Origin: Hymenopellis radicata | Lineage: Eukaryota > Basidiomycota > Agaricomycetes > Agaricales > Physalacriaceae | Assembly (NCBI GenBank): GCA_015501595.1 | Contig: JADNRX010000111.1 | Location: 85,794 to 149,793 of the forward strand | Direction: 5' to 3' | Length of the DNA: 64,000 bases | In this document: positions 46,591 to 57,755 of the stretch, piece after piece | How positions within the stretch are numbered: position 1 is the stretch's first letter | How the letters are laid out: each line of letters begins with the position of its first letter | The notes under the pieces: generated by a model | What the model was told of the DNA's origin: nothing | Database searches by the model: none | Seen by the model: only the letters and a program-made list of their open reading frames with translations | Position numbers and translations under genes: made by a program

Positions 46591-47148
46591 TGAGGAGCTT
46601 CTAATAGTCGTTCCTGATAATCTACTCGAGGGCAGGGAAAAGTAATCAGTATCAGGGAAACGTAACGCCTCGCCTTATAAGTAGTAGCAATCCAACGCGA
46701 GGGGATCGAATCCACTGAATCAGTCATCGATGTGGATGGCGAACAGATGGGAGGTTCTGGGCCTCCACAACCCGTAGACAGTTGTATCTGTTCGAAAACA
46801 GAGGAAGCTTGACTGTGATTTGATGCATTGATGAACAGATTGCAGTCAATTGGACGTCAGCGTAAAAGCTAAATGCAAGCATCCTTACCCTGGAGCATCA
46901 GTGCAAGTACAGCTGGCGCAGCAATCCTCCTGTAGAACCAATAGAAGGTGCAGTAAGTAGGCTGAGAAAACTTGTCTACACTGGAAACCGCGCACACGAC
47001 GGCAGCTCATTTTCTTTGTATCACTGTTCGCATCATAGAAGACCCACACCTTTGAGAGTGGGTTATGCCCTCCATCCGAAACGCGCTCTGAAACCTCCGA
47101 CGTTGATGTTCTTTCTGACAATGATGGCAAACAGAAGGAGTGTTCCGC
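46591..47148. other. Spacer upstream of DUF6534-C
   Basis: Probably contains the DUF6534-C promoter. A minus-strand frame through 46885-47460 is an artefact of the phosphotransferase relic read backwards. Confidence 0.5.
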
Positions 47149-47463
47149 CACGTGACCTGGGACGCGTTTGCCACGTGTTCCGTCATTCTCTTCCATATTC
47201 ATACTGCAGTCCTTTTTCATCGCGTGCCGATTGGATGAATGGTGGACATTAGTCCCACCCTCTGGAGACGCCTTCACATACGAGCGGACGCAGCTATCAG
47301 GGCATATAGAGCTGGAACCGATGAAATACGTCAAAGACGACCGTGCAGTCTCGCTCTCAATGAGAAATTCAAGACGGAAGGTCTCAAGGCGCAATTTTTG
47401 ACATTGCTGGTTTTCGCGTTTTCGCAAGTCGTCAGCAGAATGTCTTTTCTCGAAAAACATTGA
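47149..47463 (+). pseudogene. Relic of an APH-type phosphotransferase (promoter and N-terminus only)
   Basis: The stretch GTDEIRQRRPCSLALNEKFK, continuing TEGLKA, matches the N-terminus of the phosphotransferase at 56.2-57.6 kb (LEIRERQPRSLALNEKLD, continuing VEGLKA), at DNA level as well (GAAATACG..AAAGAC.ACCG, GAAGGTCTCAAGGC). Homology reaches upstream: both have two CACGTG boxes (here 47149-47154 and 47172-47177; there 57590-57595 and 57621-57626) with CACGTGACC and ACGCGT between or beside them. After LVFAFSQVVSRMSFLEKH the frame ends and the kinase core is missing, the sequence running into the SDR 3' end. A truncated duplicate. Confidence 0.7.
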
Positions 47464-48764
47464 TTACTGTAGATAATGTTGTCGAATCTCCCCAACTTTG
47501 TGATCCACGGTATTCAAGAGCTCCAAGGATTCTTTCTGAACTAATGTAAGTCTCTTGCCCATTCGAAAAGTCGTGTGACACACACCCAAATTCTATCTTC
47601 GGCGTCCCTCCCCGCCCTACTGAGCGCGTAGTCGCTCACTTCACGTACTTCGGAAAGGGATATGAATGCCCCGAGAAGCTGCTTCTCGTTATCTGCGCCT
47701 CCAACCGCAGCATACACCAACTGACGGCTCCCCTCCTCGGTTGTATAAGCCATGTCTTCCTCTCGCTTCGCGTAATCCTCCTTCATGTGCTCGGGAGAGT
47801 GCCACGCAGGTTCGAGAGACAGAACCCGGGTTGACGCAGTTCACAATGATGGAGGAGCCGACGCATGCTTGAAGCGACCGGACGAAGAAGAGTTCAAGAA
47901 CTAGATGGTGAGAGCCGCGTTCAGCATGTCTGATCAAGGTCTCACAGAATCAGGCACACGTACGTTTGGTATGAGAATAACGAGCGGCGAGGTGTGCCTG
48001 AGGATCTCCATGGATATCCTCCGCCTCGGGGGCTTCTGGTTTTTCTGTGGAAGTGTACGGCGCACAGCGCTCCGGATGGTTCATTGCCTCAAGGACATTG
48101 GGCGAGTCGAGGAACATCTGAGGCACGTCGACTGAGTAAAACAACTCGCTTGTGACGATAACAAGGCGCGGAAGCCCAGAATGTTGTTCAGCAGTTTTTT
48201 TAAGAAGGGGAAGTAGACGTAACGCTAGCAGAGCCGTGCCAATATAGTTCGTCTGTAAACTGATAACCATGTCAGCAGACAAAGGAAGACAGACAAAAGG
48301 AATTACATACACAGTCTCCCATCCATCGTTGGTGTATTCGAAAGCGCCCCAATTGACTATCGCGGCGTTTTCAACGAGGATGTCTAGCCGGTCGAGTTCG
48401 CGGTCTGCTTTGTCTGCAAAGGCAGATACGCTCGCGAAGCTGCTGAGATCAACCTCCCAGACTTCACCTCGGCCATATCCAGTATTCGCGTGCAGCTCTA
48501 TCAAGAAAGCGCGTGAAAATGCCGAGTTCAATTAGAAATCGAACAAGACTCACGAGCTAACGCAGCATTAGCCTTGTCGACGTTGCGACAAGCCAGAATC
48601 AGACGGGCTGGATTCATTCTGGCAAAATGCTTGCATGCTTCGAACCCTAGGCCGATATTGGCGCCTGTCACGAGAACGGTTTTGCTTGTGAGGTCGGCAT
48701 GAGCAACTGGTGGCGGGGTCTTCTTCTGGTCGGCGTAATAAGCTTCCCAAGTTCGCTGTACCAT
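47464..48764 (-). CDS. Short-chain dehydrogenase/reductase (retinol-dehydrogenase-like)
   Basis: NAD(P)-dependent oxidoreductase with a classical Rossmann fold. ATG 48764 (MVQRTWEAYYADQKK). Cofactor motif TVLVTGANIGLGFEACKHF; acidic-loop region LILACRNVDKAN; WEVDLSSFASVSAFAD; LDILVENAAIVNWG in place of NNAG; catalytic Ser in VIVTSELFYSVD; YxxxK as RYSHTK; IIVNCVNPGSV. The last exon reads QKESLELLNTVDHKVGEIRQ and ends HYLQ, stop 47464-47466. About 330 residues with several short introns; the last donor (near 47580) is ambiguous. Substrate unknown. Its distance of about 8 kb from OMT-2 makes cluster membership uncertain. Confidence 0.88.
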
Positions 48765-49217
48765 ATTGTAGTGTTACTATGACAAGGTCAATGAAAGGTG
48801 CTTTTATACCGTAGCCAAGACCATAACATACCTGGTGTGCAGATCTGTTCATCGTGGATGCCGAATGGACGCGTCAGTGTATGCTGTACTCACGATATTC
48901 GAACCTTACCAATGAAATAATAAGCATCTGTCATTGAACGTTAACCAGTACCAAAAACGCCGACCTCGATGCTATTGGCTATAGTCTAGACGAGACGACT
49001 CGTCATATTCCTGTTTTTGGGTAAAGAACCGAGACGATATGAAGGAGGATTGGACGTGGTCCATGGGTTACACGGGCACGGTAGATCGGGTACAAAGAGC
49101 TGTCATTTCACTAGCACAAGCAATCAAGCGTGATTTCGGTTTTAGCCGCCTGGGAAACGCCTCAAGGCCTCACCGTGAGACCTCAAGATAATCGAAATCG
49201 ATTGACTCGAAGAAGGA
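48765..49217. other. Spacer between GST stop and SDR start
   Basis: SDR promoter interval; no other element recognised. Confidence 0.5.
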
Positions 49218-50036
49218 TCAGACTGTGACTACTTCGTACGGCGCTAGGGCATCCAACAGTCGCGCCCAGCGTCCTTCATTCCACGAAGACGCAGCTTTCC
49301 ATTCTGGACTTTCTGCTCCCAGCAGTGTGCGGATCCAGAGCACGAACGCGCCGACTTCAATATCCGGCCACGATATTGCGTCTCCAACAAAAAAATCATG
49401 ACCTGCCACAGACCATTTCGCGATACCATCAAAACCAGCTTTCACTTTCTCCCATTCCTCGGCACGCTTAGCGCCTTTCGGCTCCCCGTCTTCCAACGTC
49501 GGCGCTCCGAGAATACTGGCCTTGGTTGCGTTGAAATAGCCTTGGCTTCCCGGGGTTAGAGCGCGATGCATTGCGGGCAGGGTGAATTGGAACAAAGGCC
49601 CAATCTGCGAGCGGAACGCGGTGTTGAATGCTGCATGAAGGGGGTATGACGGTGGACCGAGAGGAAAGAGGCGGGGTGTATCCGGATATGTCTTGTCAAG
49701 ATATTGCGCGATAGCGAAGGATTCGGAAACTATGGCGCCAGTGGAGGCATCGCTGATCAAGGGGAGAGTATGGAACGGGGTTCCATCGGTTTTGGTGAGC
49801 GCCGCGGCTGCGCCAAGTTTCTCGTAGAGAGGTTTGATGTCAGGGTACTCGACCCAGATAGTCGAGAATTGGAGACCTTTGAAGTTTAATGCATATCTGG
49901 ACCGTGTGTCAATGAAATGTTCGTATAAAAGACCTTAAACTGACCTGATCTTCCAGACATTAGGGCTCGGGGAGTAAGGAGCGCTCGGGAGAGCGGAGGG
50001 GATATCGTACAAGGTGATAGTCGGTTCGGAAGACAT
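49218..50036 (-). CDS. Glutathione S-transferase-like protein (fungal GST)
   Basis: Cytosolic GST with an N-terminal thioredoxin-like and C-terminal all-helical domain. ATG 50036 (MSSEPTITLYDIPSALPSAP); one intron in the YSPSPNVWKIR|YALNFKGL region; STIWVEYPDIKPLYEKLG; the glutathione-site segment GTPFHTLPLISDASTG and SESFAIAQYLDKTYPDTPRL; C-terminal helix region DFFVGDAISWPDIEVGAFVL, stop 49218-49220, about 255 residues, normal for the basidiomycete class. It shares a 179-bp divergent promoter with CFIm25. A detoxification role is likely; a pathway role is possible but not shown. Confidence 0.9.
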
Positions 50037-50215
50037 CGATGGAGGGCATTTTGTAAGACACGGACTAAATAGTGGATTTCATCCACCTTCAGATCCGATG
50101 AAGACGACAACTATATGAATGGTTGGAGCGGATGGCGAGAGGTAAAAGGAGGGTTAGGGTTACGAGGAGAGTGAGTGATCGGTGGCTGTGCACCCTCTGC
50201 TCATCGTCGGCCACG
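50037..50215. promoter_or_regulatory. Bidirectional promoter of the GST and CFIm25 genes
   Basis: 179 bp between divergent start codons; contains GGTTAGGGTTACGAGG near 50151. No named factor site. Confidence 0.4.
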
Positions 50216-51028
<813 letters not shown>

Positions 51029-52110
51029 CGCCCCCTGCTTTCCTGTTTGCTGTCCTTCTCGTTACTGTATCGATTGTCTAAAGGTTGTACTCTAATATAT
51101 CTTGTCTCTGTCTTGACCTGCAGATTCGTGTTTGGGCTCCGATTTCTCCTTACCGTCTTGGTGAACGATCCTGTTCTAAGCTTCGTGACAATAAAGTTGT
51201 TGCAATATGTCACAAAATCCGTACGTGTCTTCCGTTTTCTTAAGCCGTACACCAAATGACTTTGACACGGAAACCGGTTGTCCTCATGGCCAGGATCACT
51301 GCGGAATGTCGTACGGTAAGCCAGATCTGCCCGTAAATGCCGAGCTCATCTACTGCAGAGCGATTGCATGTGCGCCACAATCGTTTGCACGGCAATATAG
51401 GCCGGCTGGAAATTAACATATATATCCCGTGGAGGTCAGCTTGGGATCTCCAACGGCGCTCGGCCGTGCAAGGCATCGCGCAATGGCCACTGTGGTCTAA
51501 ATTCAAATTGGTCTGTCCCATTGTTCGCCCAAGTCGATCTTACCCTCCAGGGTGGAAGAACACCGCCACTGCAAATCCTTTGTCTCCACTCGCCACGATA
51601 TCACAGTGGTATTATATACATGGTAATTCTGTCAAATTCATTATTCGCCATATAAGGCAACAGGCATTGGCAAGACTCAGCAGCTAAGGAATGCAAACTC
51701 CCACTCGCATTGATACGCATTTCGTCGAGGTCACTTTGTGTTCGCCAGCCATGCTCATGCTCACATTCATGGCAGAACGATTCTGAACGCTCATCTCGCC
51801 AGGTCAATTCGGTTTTCCCGGAAGCAAAGATGTGGACCGTGTAGAACAATGGTCCACCCGGCCCAAATCGACCAGTCCCATTGTCCGCACGATTGCCATA
51901 TCGGTCTGCCCTCCAACGACCCTGCCATTGTCTCGCGCCGACCAGTATAAAGCCAGTCGGCTCTACAACCATCACTCTCACTTTTTCCCCACGAACCGAC
52001 CAGACCCGTACGTTGACCGTACAGTCTTCTCTTACGATTTTCAATCACTTTCTTGTCCTCATACTTACTATCCTTTACGAACCTCGACGCCAACGTTAAC
52101 TTTCATTATA
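51029..52110. other. Spacer before the acidic protein gene
   Basis: 1.1 kb with only short frames; the last about 100 bp are pyrimidine-rich (CTTTCTTGTCCTC...), typical of strong basidiomycete promoters and 5' UTRs. Confidence 0.5.
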
Positions 52111-53436
52111 ATGTCTACCCAATCCTCCCCTACTTCCTCTCCCGCCGCCTTTGAGTTGGTCGTTGTGCATACAACTCCCACAAAGTCTCAGAGGCGTCGC
52201 AGCAACGCCACTGCCTCAGAGACGCACCATGTTCTCAAATCGTCTCCTGGCAAGGCTACCACTGTTCGACTCCCCAGCCCGTCGGCGGTTAAGGTGTCCA
52301 TTACTGGGTTCGGCTATTCTTTTCACTTTTACTTGACCCAATTCTAATATCCATTTAGACCCCGTCCCGAGGACAACGACAGCGACGACAACACCCAGGA
52401 GGTCTCTGATGATTCCCAAGTCACCGTGTCCGACATTGATCCTGCCGACAAAGAAAGCGGTTCTCCCTCTTCACCCTCCGGTAAAATCACCATCACTGTG
52501 CTGAAGGGCGATGACATTGACGCCAACGGCGCGCGCCTCACCTTTCTCTGTCCTATTTCCGAAGACGAGGTTACTGTTCCGGTTGAGAAGAAGAAGACTG
52601 TTCCCGAGCCTCTTCCTCTCTCCCAATCAGTCTTCACTCGCCCATCCCGCATGTTAGAGCGCTCTGTTCTCCCACTCCCATCCCTCTGCGACGGGCCACC
52701 AACCCCGCTCGAGCCTGTGTTCAAGCGCTCATCTCCTCCCCCAATGCAGCTCTACAAGTGGGAGCCGGAGGAACTCGAGGAAGCGGACGTCTCTATCCGC
52801 AGAGATTCTTTGGACTCAGAGATCTCCAGCACGGGCTACAACGGAGACTACGAGCGTGACGGCGATGTTGACGATCCCGATGTGTCTTTCACCCAGCCCG
52901 AGCAGGAGCAGGAAGTCAAAGACAAGTATGACTTCCTTCCTCCCTCGCGCCGCAACAGCCTGTTCCAAGGGCTCGACCTGCCGCGTCCGGTGCGCTCGGA
53001 CAGTCTCTATGAGAAGCAGGAGGACGACTACGTGCCTGGGGACTACATGGAGCGCCCGTCCAACCCCGTCGCTGACGCGTACAGCAGCGATGACGATGAC
53101 GAGTTTGGCGATGATATTCTGCCGGTTCCCTACCTCACTAGCCAAATCCGCTACGACTCTGACTCGGCCTCTGACTCTGACGACGAGTCCGTCCCAGCGT
53201 ACGCCGGCGGTCTGCCTCTGTTCCGTGGCGATCGTCCGCCAGTTACGCCGCCCAGTCCCGTTGCGCAGCTGGCTCAGATTGGGGTTGACAAGGTTATGCA
53301 GTGGGTGCGTGGGACGAAGAGGCGGCGCTCGGAGTCGCCTTCTCCTGATCGTGATGCTGCGCCCCTTGTGGCGGATGTGGATGAGTTTATCCATGTCACG
53401 AAGAAACCCAAGCTCATGGCTCTCTACGCGCATTAG
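52111..53436 (+). CDS. Acidic low-complexity protein, unrecognised
   Basis: About 420 residues in two exons: MSTQSSPTSSPAAFELVVVH..., intron about 52310-52359, then PRPEDNDSDDNTQEVSDDSQ. Rich in Asp, Glu, Ser and Pro, with short acidic runs (YSSDDDDEFGDDILP; DSDSASDSDDESVP). Near the C-terminus it has a basic patch in RGTKRRRSESPSPDRD that resembles a nuclear localisation signal, then FIHVTKKPKLMALYAH, stop 53434-53436. Codon use is strongly biased to C-ending codons, suggesting high expression. No enzyme domain, signal peptide or membrane segment. Likely intrinsically disordered and possibly nuclear; function not assignable. Confidence 0.8.
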
Positions 53437-54313
53437 TTATTAGTGCGCGGTTTGCTCTCGTTTTTATTGCCGGTCCATGATGCCCACACGATCCTTACTT
53501 ATGCTCTTGATTGCCCCGTTTTCTTTCAATCTCTCTTTGTCTCGTGTTTCTTGGTTCTTGGTTAACGATTAAGTGTTGTACGTTTGATATGTACAGTGCA
53601 TCATCATCATCAGTAGTGTACATTTTACATGTAGCGCCTTGTGCGAATATAATGTCATAGTTTCATCAAAGCTTGAAGCAAGTTGTTTGAGAAAATAGCG
53701 CCGCCGTCTCCAATCTATCTCGTACCGTGGCTAGCGTGATTTTGAGTATAGAACCCTCTGCGAATATAAAGACTTTGTGAAGCTTGTTTGAGAAAATAGC
53801 GCCACCGTCCGGAATCGAACTTGGGCGGTTGCTGCATGATCGAGCCCGACTTCACCTTCTCTTAGTACAATACGACCACTACCTCACCTCGACAGTCAAA
53901 GCCACTTATGGTTATCTGAAACAAACTGCTGGCGCATTGATCTGACCATGCTTTGGCCATGATGTCCTCCTCGTGAGGCTACTGCTTCCGAGCCGGCTGT
54001 GATTTTCGATAAAACGACCGGTAACCTTCTAGACTTGTGCTCTGGTCAAAGCGAAGTCCAAGGCAGGCTAGTAGCTTTCATCACTCTGACACTTTGTTCT
54101 CAACAAAGCGTCGAAATGACGTCTCTGACACTGCCTCAGTCAAAGTGCTCGACCTCGTGTTTCATATAAAAGTCCCACTTAACAGCTTCGAGGTCACCAC
54201 GACTCCTTTGCACCCCACAACGATCGCAGCATAGTTTCGATATTCAGCATCGCCAGAAGTAAGTGGACGTGTTCGGTTATACACAATTCAACTGACGAAA
54301 CGCTCAGCGATAA
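53437..54313. other. Spacer with a short direct repeat and a tRNA-like fragment
   Basis: TTGTTTGAGAAAATAGCGCC plus RCCGTC occurs at 53683-53708 and 53784-53809 (one mismatch). GCGAATATAA also recurs upstream of each, so a unit of about 100-117 bp seems to have been tandemly duplicated. On the minus strand GTTCGATTCCGG (about 53808-53819) resembles a tRNA B box, but no cloverleaf can be drawn. Confidence 0.55.
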
Positions 54314-55147
54314 ATGTCTGCCATCTTCAATTTCTTGTCATCCGTCTCGTGGTCGTGGGGACCGCCTCCCGAGCCTCTAGACGCAACGCCTGCCCCAACT
54401 CCGCCTGCCGAGCCTCGGCCGCCACCGCTTAAAGGCGTCGAGCGCGTCATGGCACTAAACAACGCCATGGGAGCCCTATGCGCCACCGGACGCGTTCATC
54501 GACAGCTCGCCGAGCTGATATACAACGATCCCATGTTCACAGGCCTCAGCCCACGCTGCAGTCGGCGCCACGCCTTATACTTGGCGTTGACGCACGAGTT
54601 ATCCTGCCCGAGCACGAGCCGCCGCGATCCACCTCCCAAACGCTACCTCCCCGGTCAAGAACCTGTTCTCTCGCATCCCTCTGCGCCACGGCCTATGGGG
54701 GGGCGGATCGACCCTTTCGATCCGTTCAGAGAGTTTTATGGCTGGGACTTACCGGACGGTCCACAGCTTCCGCCTGCACAGTTCAACACGTCAGAGTACT
54801 TTGCGCATGTGTATCCCATTCCACGGCCGGACGAGGCGAGGTTGTGGTGTAGCGTTCCTTATGGGCCTGCGGATCCTAATTATCGGATGGCAGATGCGGA
54901 TAGGTCGCCGCGGTTGAAGGAGACGGAGGATATGCTGTGGAAGATTACGCATGCTCCTCCGTCGATGTCGAAGGAAGAGAGACAGAGGCTTATTGATGAG
55001 TTCTTGTACGAGCATAGTTTGAGAAGGGATTTGAAGCGAAGGAGGGAAAGAAGAGACAGTGGAGATTCAGATGAAGGAGACGACGACGACGGGGATGATG
55101 ATGGACATAGGTCAAGAAGGCGACGCTATGATTATACTCTTCGATAA
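54314..55147 (+). CDS. Single-exon hypothetical protein with acidic/basic tail
   Basis: 277 codons without introns. ATG 54314 (MSAIFNFLSSVSWSWGPPPE), proline-rich start, then an ordered-looking middle (GVERVMALNNAMGALCATGR; ELIYNDPMFTGLSPRCSRRH; DPFDPFREFYGWDLPDGP; SEYFAHVYPIPRPDEARLW). A charged C-terminal tail has DSDEGDDDDGDDDG then RSRRRR. Stop 55145-55147. Base composition shifts from GC-rich to AG-rich toward the end. No family recognised. Confidence 0.7.
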   Translation: MSAIFNFLSSVSWSWGPPPEPLDATPAPTPPAEPRPPPLKGVERVMALNNAMGALCATGRVHRQLAELIYNDPMFTGLSPRCSRRHALYLALTHELSCPSTSRRDPPPKRYLPGQEPVLSHPSAPRPMGGRIDPFDPFREFYGWDLPDGPQLPPAQFNTSEYFAHVYPIPRPDEARLWCSVPYGPADPNYRMADADRSPRLKETEDMLWKITHAPPSMSKEERQRLIDEFLYEHSLRRDLKRRRERRDSGDSDEGDDDDGDDDGHRSRRRRYDYTLR

Positions 55148-55547
55148 ATACCTAGACGCTTATTGTCTTTTTGCTTATTGTGTTTGCTCAATTGGGCATT
55201 CACAATTAGAACATGTTTCCTTTTCAAGTCGTAGTGAACTGTCATAAATATAGATCAGGATATCGTTATGTGAGAAGGAGAGGTTTTTTATGTGCGTCGT
55301 TCGACAGGCCCAAGTATGGATCATGATCGCCATTAGTAGAGGATCGACTCCACTATTGCGCCATAACTCTGTTCGACATGTTCAAGCAATCTGAACGAAA
55401 TCACAACTCACTCGTGATGACATCCACTCCGCTAGCCCTGTGGCGTAACCATCGATCAAGTTCCGGCGAAGCAAGATAACGCGCACTTCCCCTAATGATA
55501 GCCAAATGAAACAGCACCGAGTAGGCTTGTTCCCAACAATCATCTCG
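55148..55547. other. Spacer
   Basis: Nothing supported besides the presumed terminator of the upstream gene and the promoter of the F-box-like gene. Confidence 0.45.
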
Positions 55548-56057
55548 ATGTCCCTCCCGCCTGAGCTCGTCGAGCACATCATCTCGTTCATCTGGTGCGA
55601 CCCACTACTCTCCACGACCCAGAGAGTACAATTCATGACCTCCTCTCTCCTGGTCAACCGCAGCTGGGCCGCGACATTCATGCACGTCTCCGCGCGCGAC
55701 GTCTACATCCCCACCACGCCCTTCCTCCGTCACTTTCGCAAGGGAGACACGTACATCGCGCAGCTCTTGAACGACAACTGCACCAGAATGGCTCCTAAAC
55801 AGCGTTGTAAGAGCATCACTATTACGGCACGATCGTGGCTCGGGGAGAAGGCCTGGACGCTGGAGATATTCTTTCTCCTTTATGGAGGTGCTATGCCGAA
55901 TGTGGAGAGGGTCACATCGATAACGTGGACTTCGCCGGATAAGTGGAAGAGGACGGATACTAATAGGATGTGGGCTGAAGCGGCGCGTGTGGGTCTTGGG
56001 CTTGGGATTGTGGGGCAAGTGTGTAGTGAAGGGTCGTTAGAGTCGTGGTCTGCATAG
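55548..56057 (+). CDS. Short F-box-like protein
   Basis: Single exon of about 170 codons from ATG 55548 (MSLPPELVEHIISFIWCDPL); an upstream in-frame ATG at 55506 is possible. The N-terminus fits the LPxELxxxI.sfi pattern of basidiomycete F-box domains, followed by SSLLVNRSWAATF. The rest (FLRHFRKGDTYIAQLLNDNC; AWTLEIFFLLYGGAMPNVER) resembles the first part of the long F-box proteins common in mushrooms. It is shorter than typical members (400-600 residues) and may be truncated, since similar proteins usually continue with LRR-like repeats. Would act as a substrate adaptor of an SCF ubiquitin ligase if functional. Confidence 0.55.
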   Translation: MSLPPELVEHIISFIWCDPLLSTTQRVQFMTSSLLVNRSWAATFMHVSARDVYIPTTPFLRHFRKGDTYIAQLLNDNCTRMAPKQRCKSITITARSWLGEKAWTLEIFFLLYGGAMPNVERVTSITWTSPDKWKRTDTNRMWAEAARVGLGLGIVGQVCSEGSLESWSA

Positions 56058-56206
56058 AGGTCGTTGGGTTGGTGTAGAGGTGGGCCATGCAGTCCTCGTC
56101 AACGATGAGGATTAATCGGTAACGTCAGTCATGTATGCACCGAGTCGGTTGGTTTATATCTATGACATATAAGTGACAGTGGTTCGCGGTCGCATCCCCA
56201 CCAGCG

Positions 56207-57573
56207 CTACACCCTAAGAACCTTCTCGATGGCAGCCTTGGCATACTCGGGAGAGCGCATTATGCTCATGAGCTGGCAAGCCAACTCCAGGTCCACCAGC
56301 CTAGTATTCTTCTCCATCTCAGATGCGGCGAACAGATCTGGAAAGGTTTTTCGACATTCGGCGAGATACACCTCACGAAGGTATGGATTGGCAGGATCTC
56401 GTTGATCGTAGGTAAGAAATTCGGGAATAAGCGCCGCGCAACGGACAGGTGTGGTATTGGCACACTCCCAGTCTATGAGCGTCAAGCACGAGGAGTCGTC
56501 CTCAGCAACCATGATATTAGGGCGGTCCAGGTCGGGGTGACGGAGAACGAAGGGGCCAAGGGAGTGGGGATAGGCATCGTCCAGCCCCGAGACATTCCTG
56601 ACGTAGGCTGTCAGTCGGTCATATAGGGCAATGTATCCTCCTTGGAATGAGGCGCCACCCAAGACAGCGATGTCGCTTTCGCGCGCTGTCCACTTTTCGT
56701 TGACAGCCGGCCCATTGGCTACTGTCCAAGCACGCTCTCGAGCAATACACGCCAAGAAGTATTCTCGCTGTGTACGCCACGGGCCTCGGCCGAGAGAAAG
56801 GTCTTTGTTGAAGCACCACGGATTACAGGTGAGCATCATCGGGCCAACAACAATTCCCGACTCTTTGGATGGCGATGGGTAAAGGCTCCCGACCACGTCA
56901 AAACGCGTCTTCAACAGGGAAATGGATATCTTCGCAAGAGATGTGACGCTCAGCGCTTTCTCGGCAGTCGACATCGTCTCCCACTTGCGAGTTAGAGTCA
57001 AGCCAGGAATCTGCTCATGTTAAGCATCGCTGCCAAGACAAGTTTCATTCACACGAGCCTTTTCCATCAATATGAAAGGAGCGTTCGCAGCGTTATTTGT
57101 GGAGGGATCGTAGCTGATAATCTTGGGCACTGGAACGTCGGTATTTTGCGTGAGCCACGCGATTGTTGCGACCTATAGATAGTAAGTAAAAAAAATGACT
57201 TCAGGAAGAGTGCCAACCTCTGATTCCATTTTTCTAGTACCGCGAAAATCGCTAATATCAAACGCTACGCGCGCCACGAAATCTTGACCGCCTTCACAGT
57301 GAGCAAAGTATACCTACTAAGATATTAACAGACTGCGGCGTAAAATGAGCTGTTTTACACGATGGAATCCACCTACATCATGGTGAGAAAACTTTACGCA
57401 GAGAGCACAGATCAAATACCTTCTGCCTTTTTCGTGAGGCCATGACAGTGAAGACCAGTGATGTTGAAGATTGCAGCCTTGAGACCTTCCACGTCCAATT
57501 TCTCGTTCAGAGCCAGACTACGCGGTTGTCTTTCTCGTATTTCAAGGATCTCAGCACTGGATGCCATGACCAT
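56207..57573 (-). CDS. APH/choline-kinase-like phosphotransferase
   Basis: Protein-kinase-fold small-molecule phosphotransferase family, expanded in fungi. Likely start ATG 57573 (MVMASSAEILEIRERQPRSL); ALNEKLDVEGLKA; then VARVAFDISDFRGTRKMESE and TDVPVPKIISYDPSTNNAA, with the kinase Glu region APFILMEKARV|PGLTL. Catalytic loop FVLRHPDLDRPNIMV (HxDxxxxN) at about 56520, Mg-binding IDWECAN at about 56480, end SPEYAKAAIEKVLRV, stop 56207-56209. The 5' exons near 57300-57440 could not be joined perfectly. Substrate unknown. Its N-terminus and promoter recur as a relic at 47.15-47.46 kb. Confidence 0.8.
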
Positions 57574-57755
57574 TCTGTTGAAAATGGCACACGTGGCACG
57601 CGCAGACGCGTGTCTGCGGTCACGTGATAAAATTCTTCCTGAATCCGGGCGAATGTCGAGACCGAAATATTCACGTACGACTTCAAAGAGCTTTTCGGGC
57701 CAGGTTCTGCGTGGACAAACTAGACGTTAAGAATGATTGATAGCCTAGTACTTGG

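Noticed and set aside
46885..47460. A 191-codon minus-strand open frame
   Set aside because: It is the reverse reading of a phosphotransferase relic; the plus-strand frame has the real homology (SLALNEK.KTEGLKA).
53808..53880. tRNA gene on the minus strand
   Set aside because: A and B boxes are recognisable, but the acceptor and T stems do not pair, so it is at best a pseudo-tRNA fragment.
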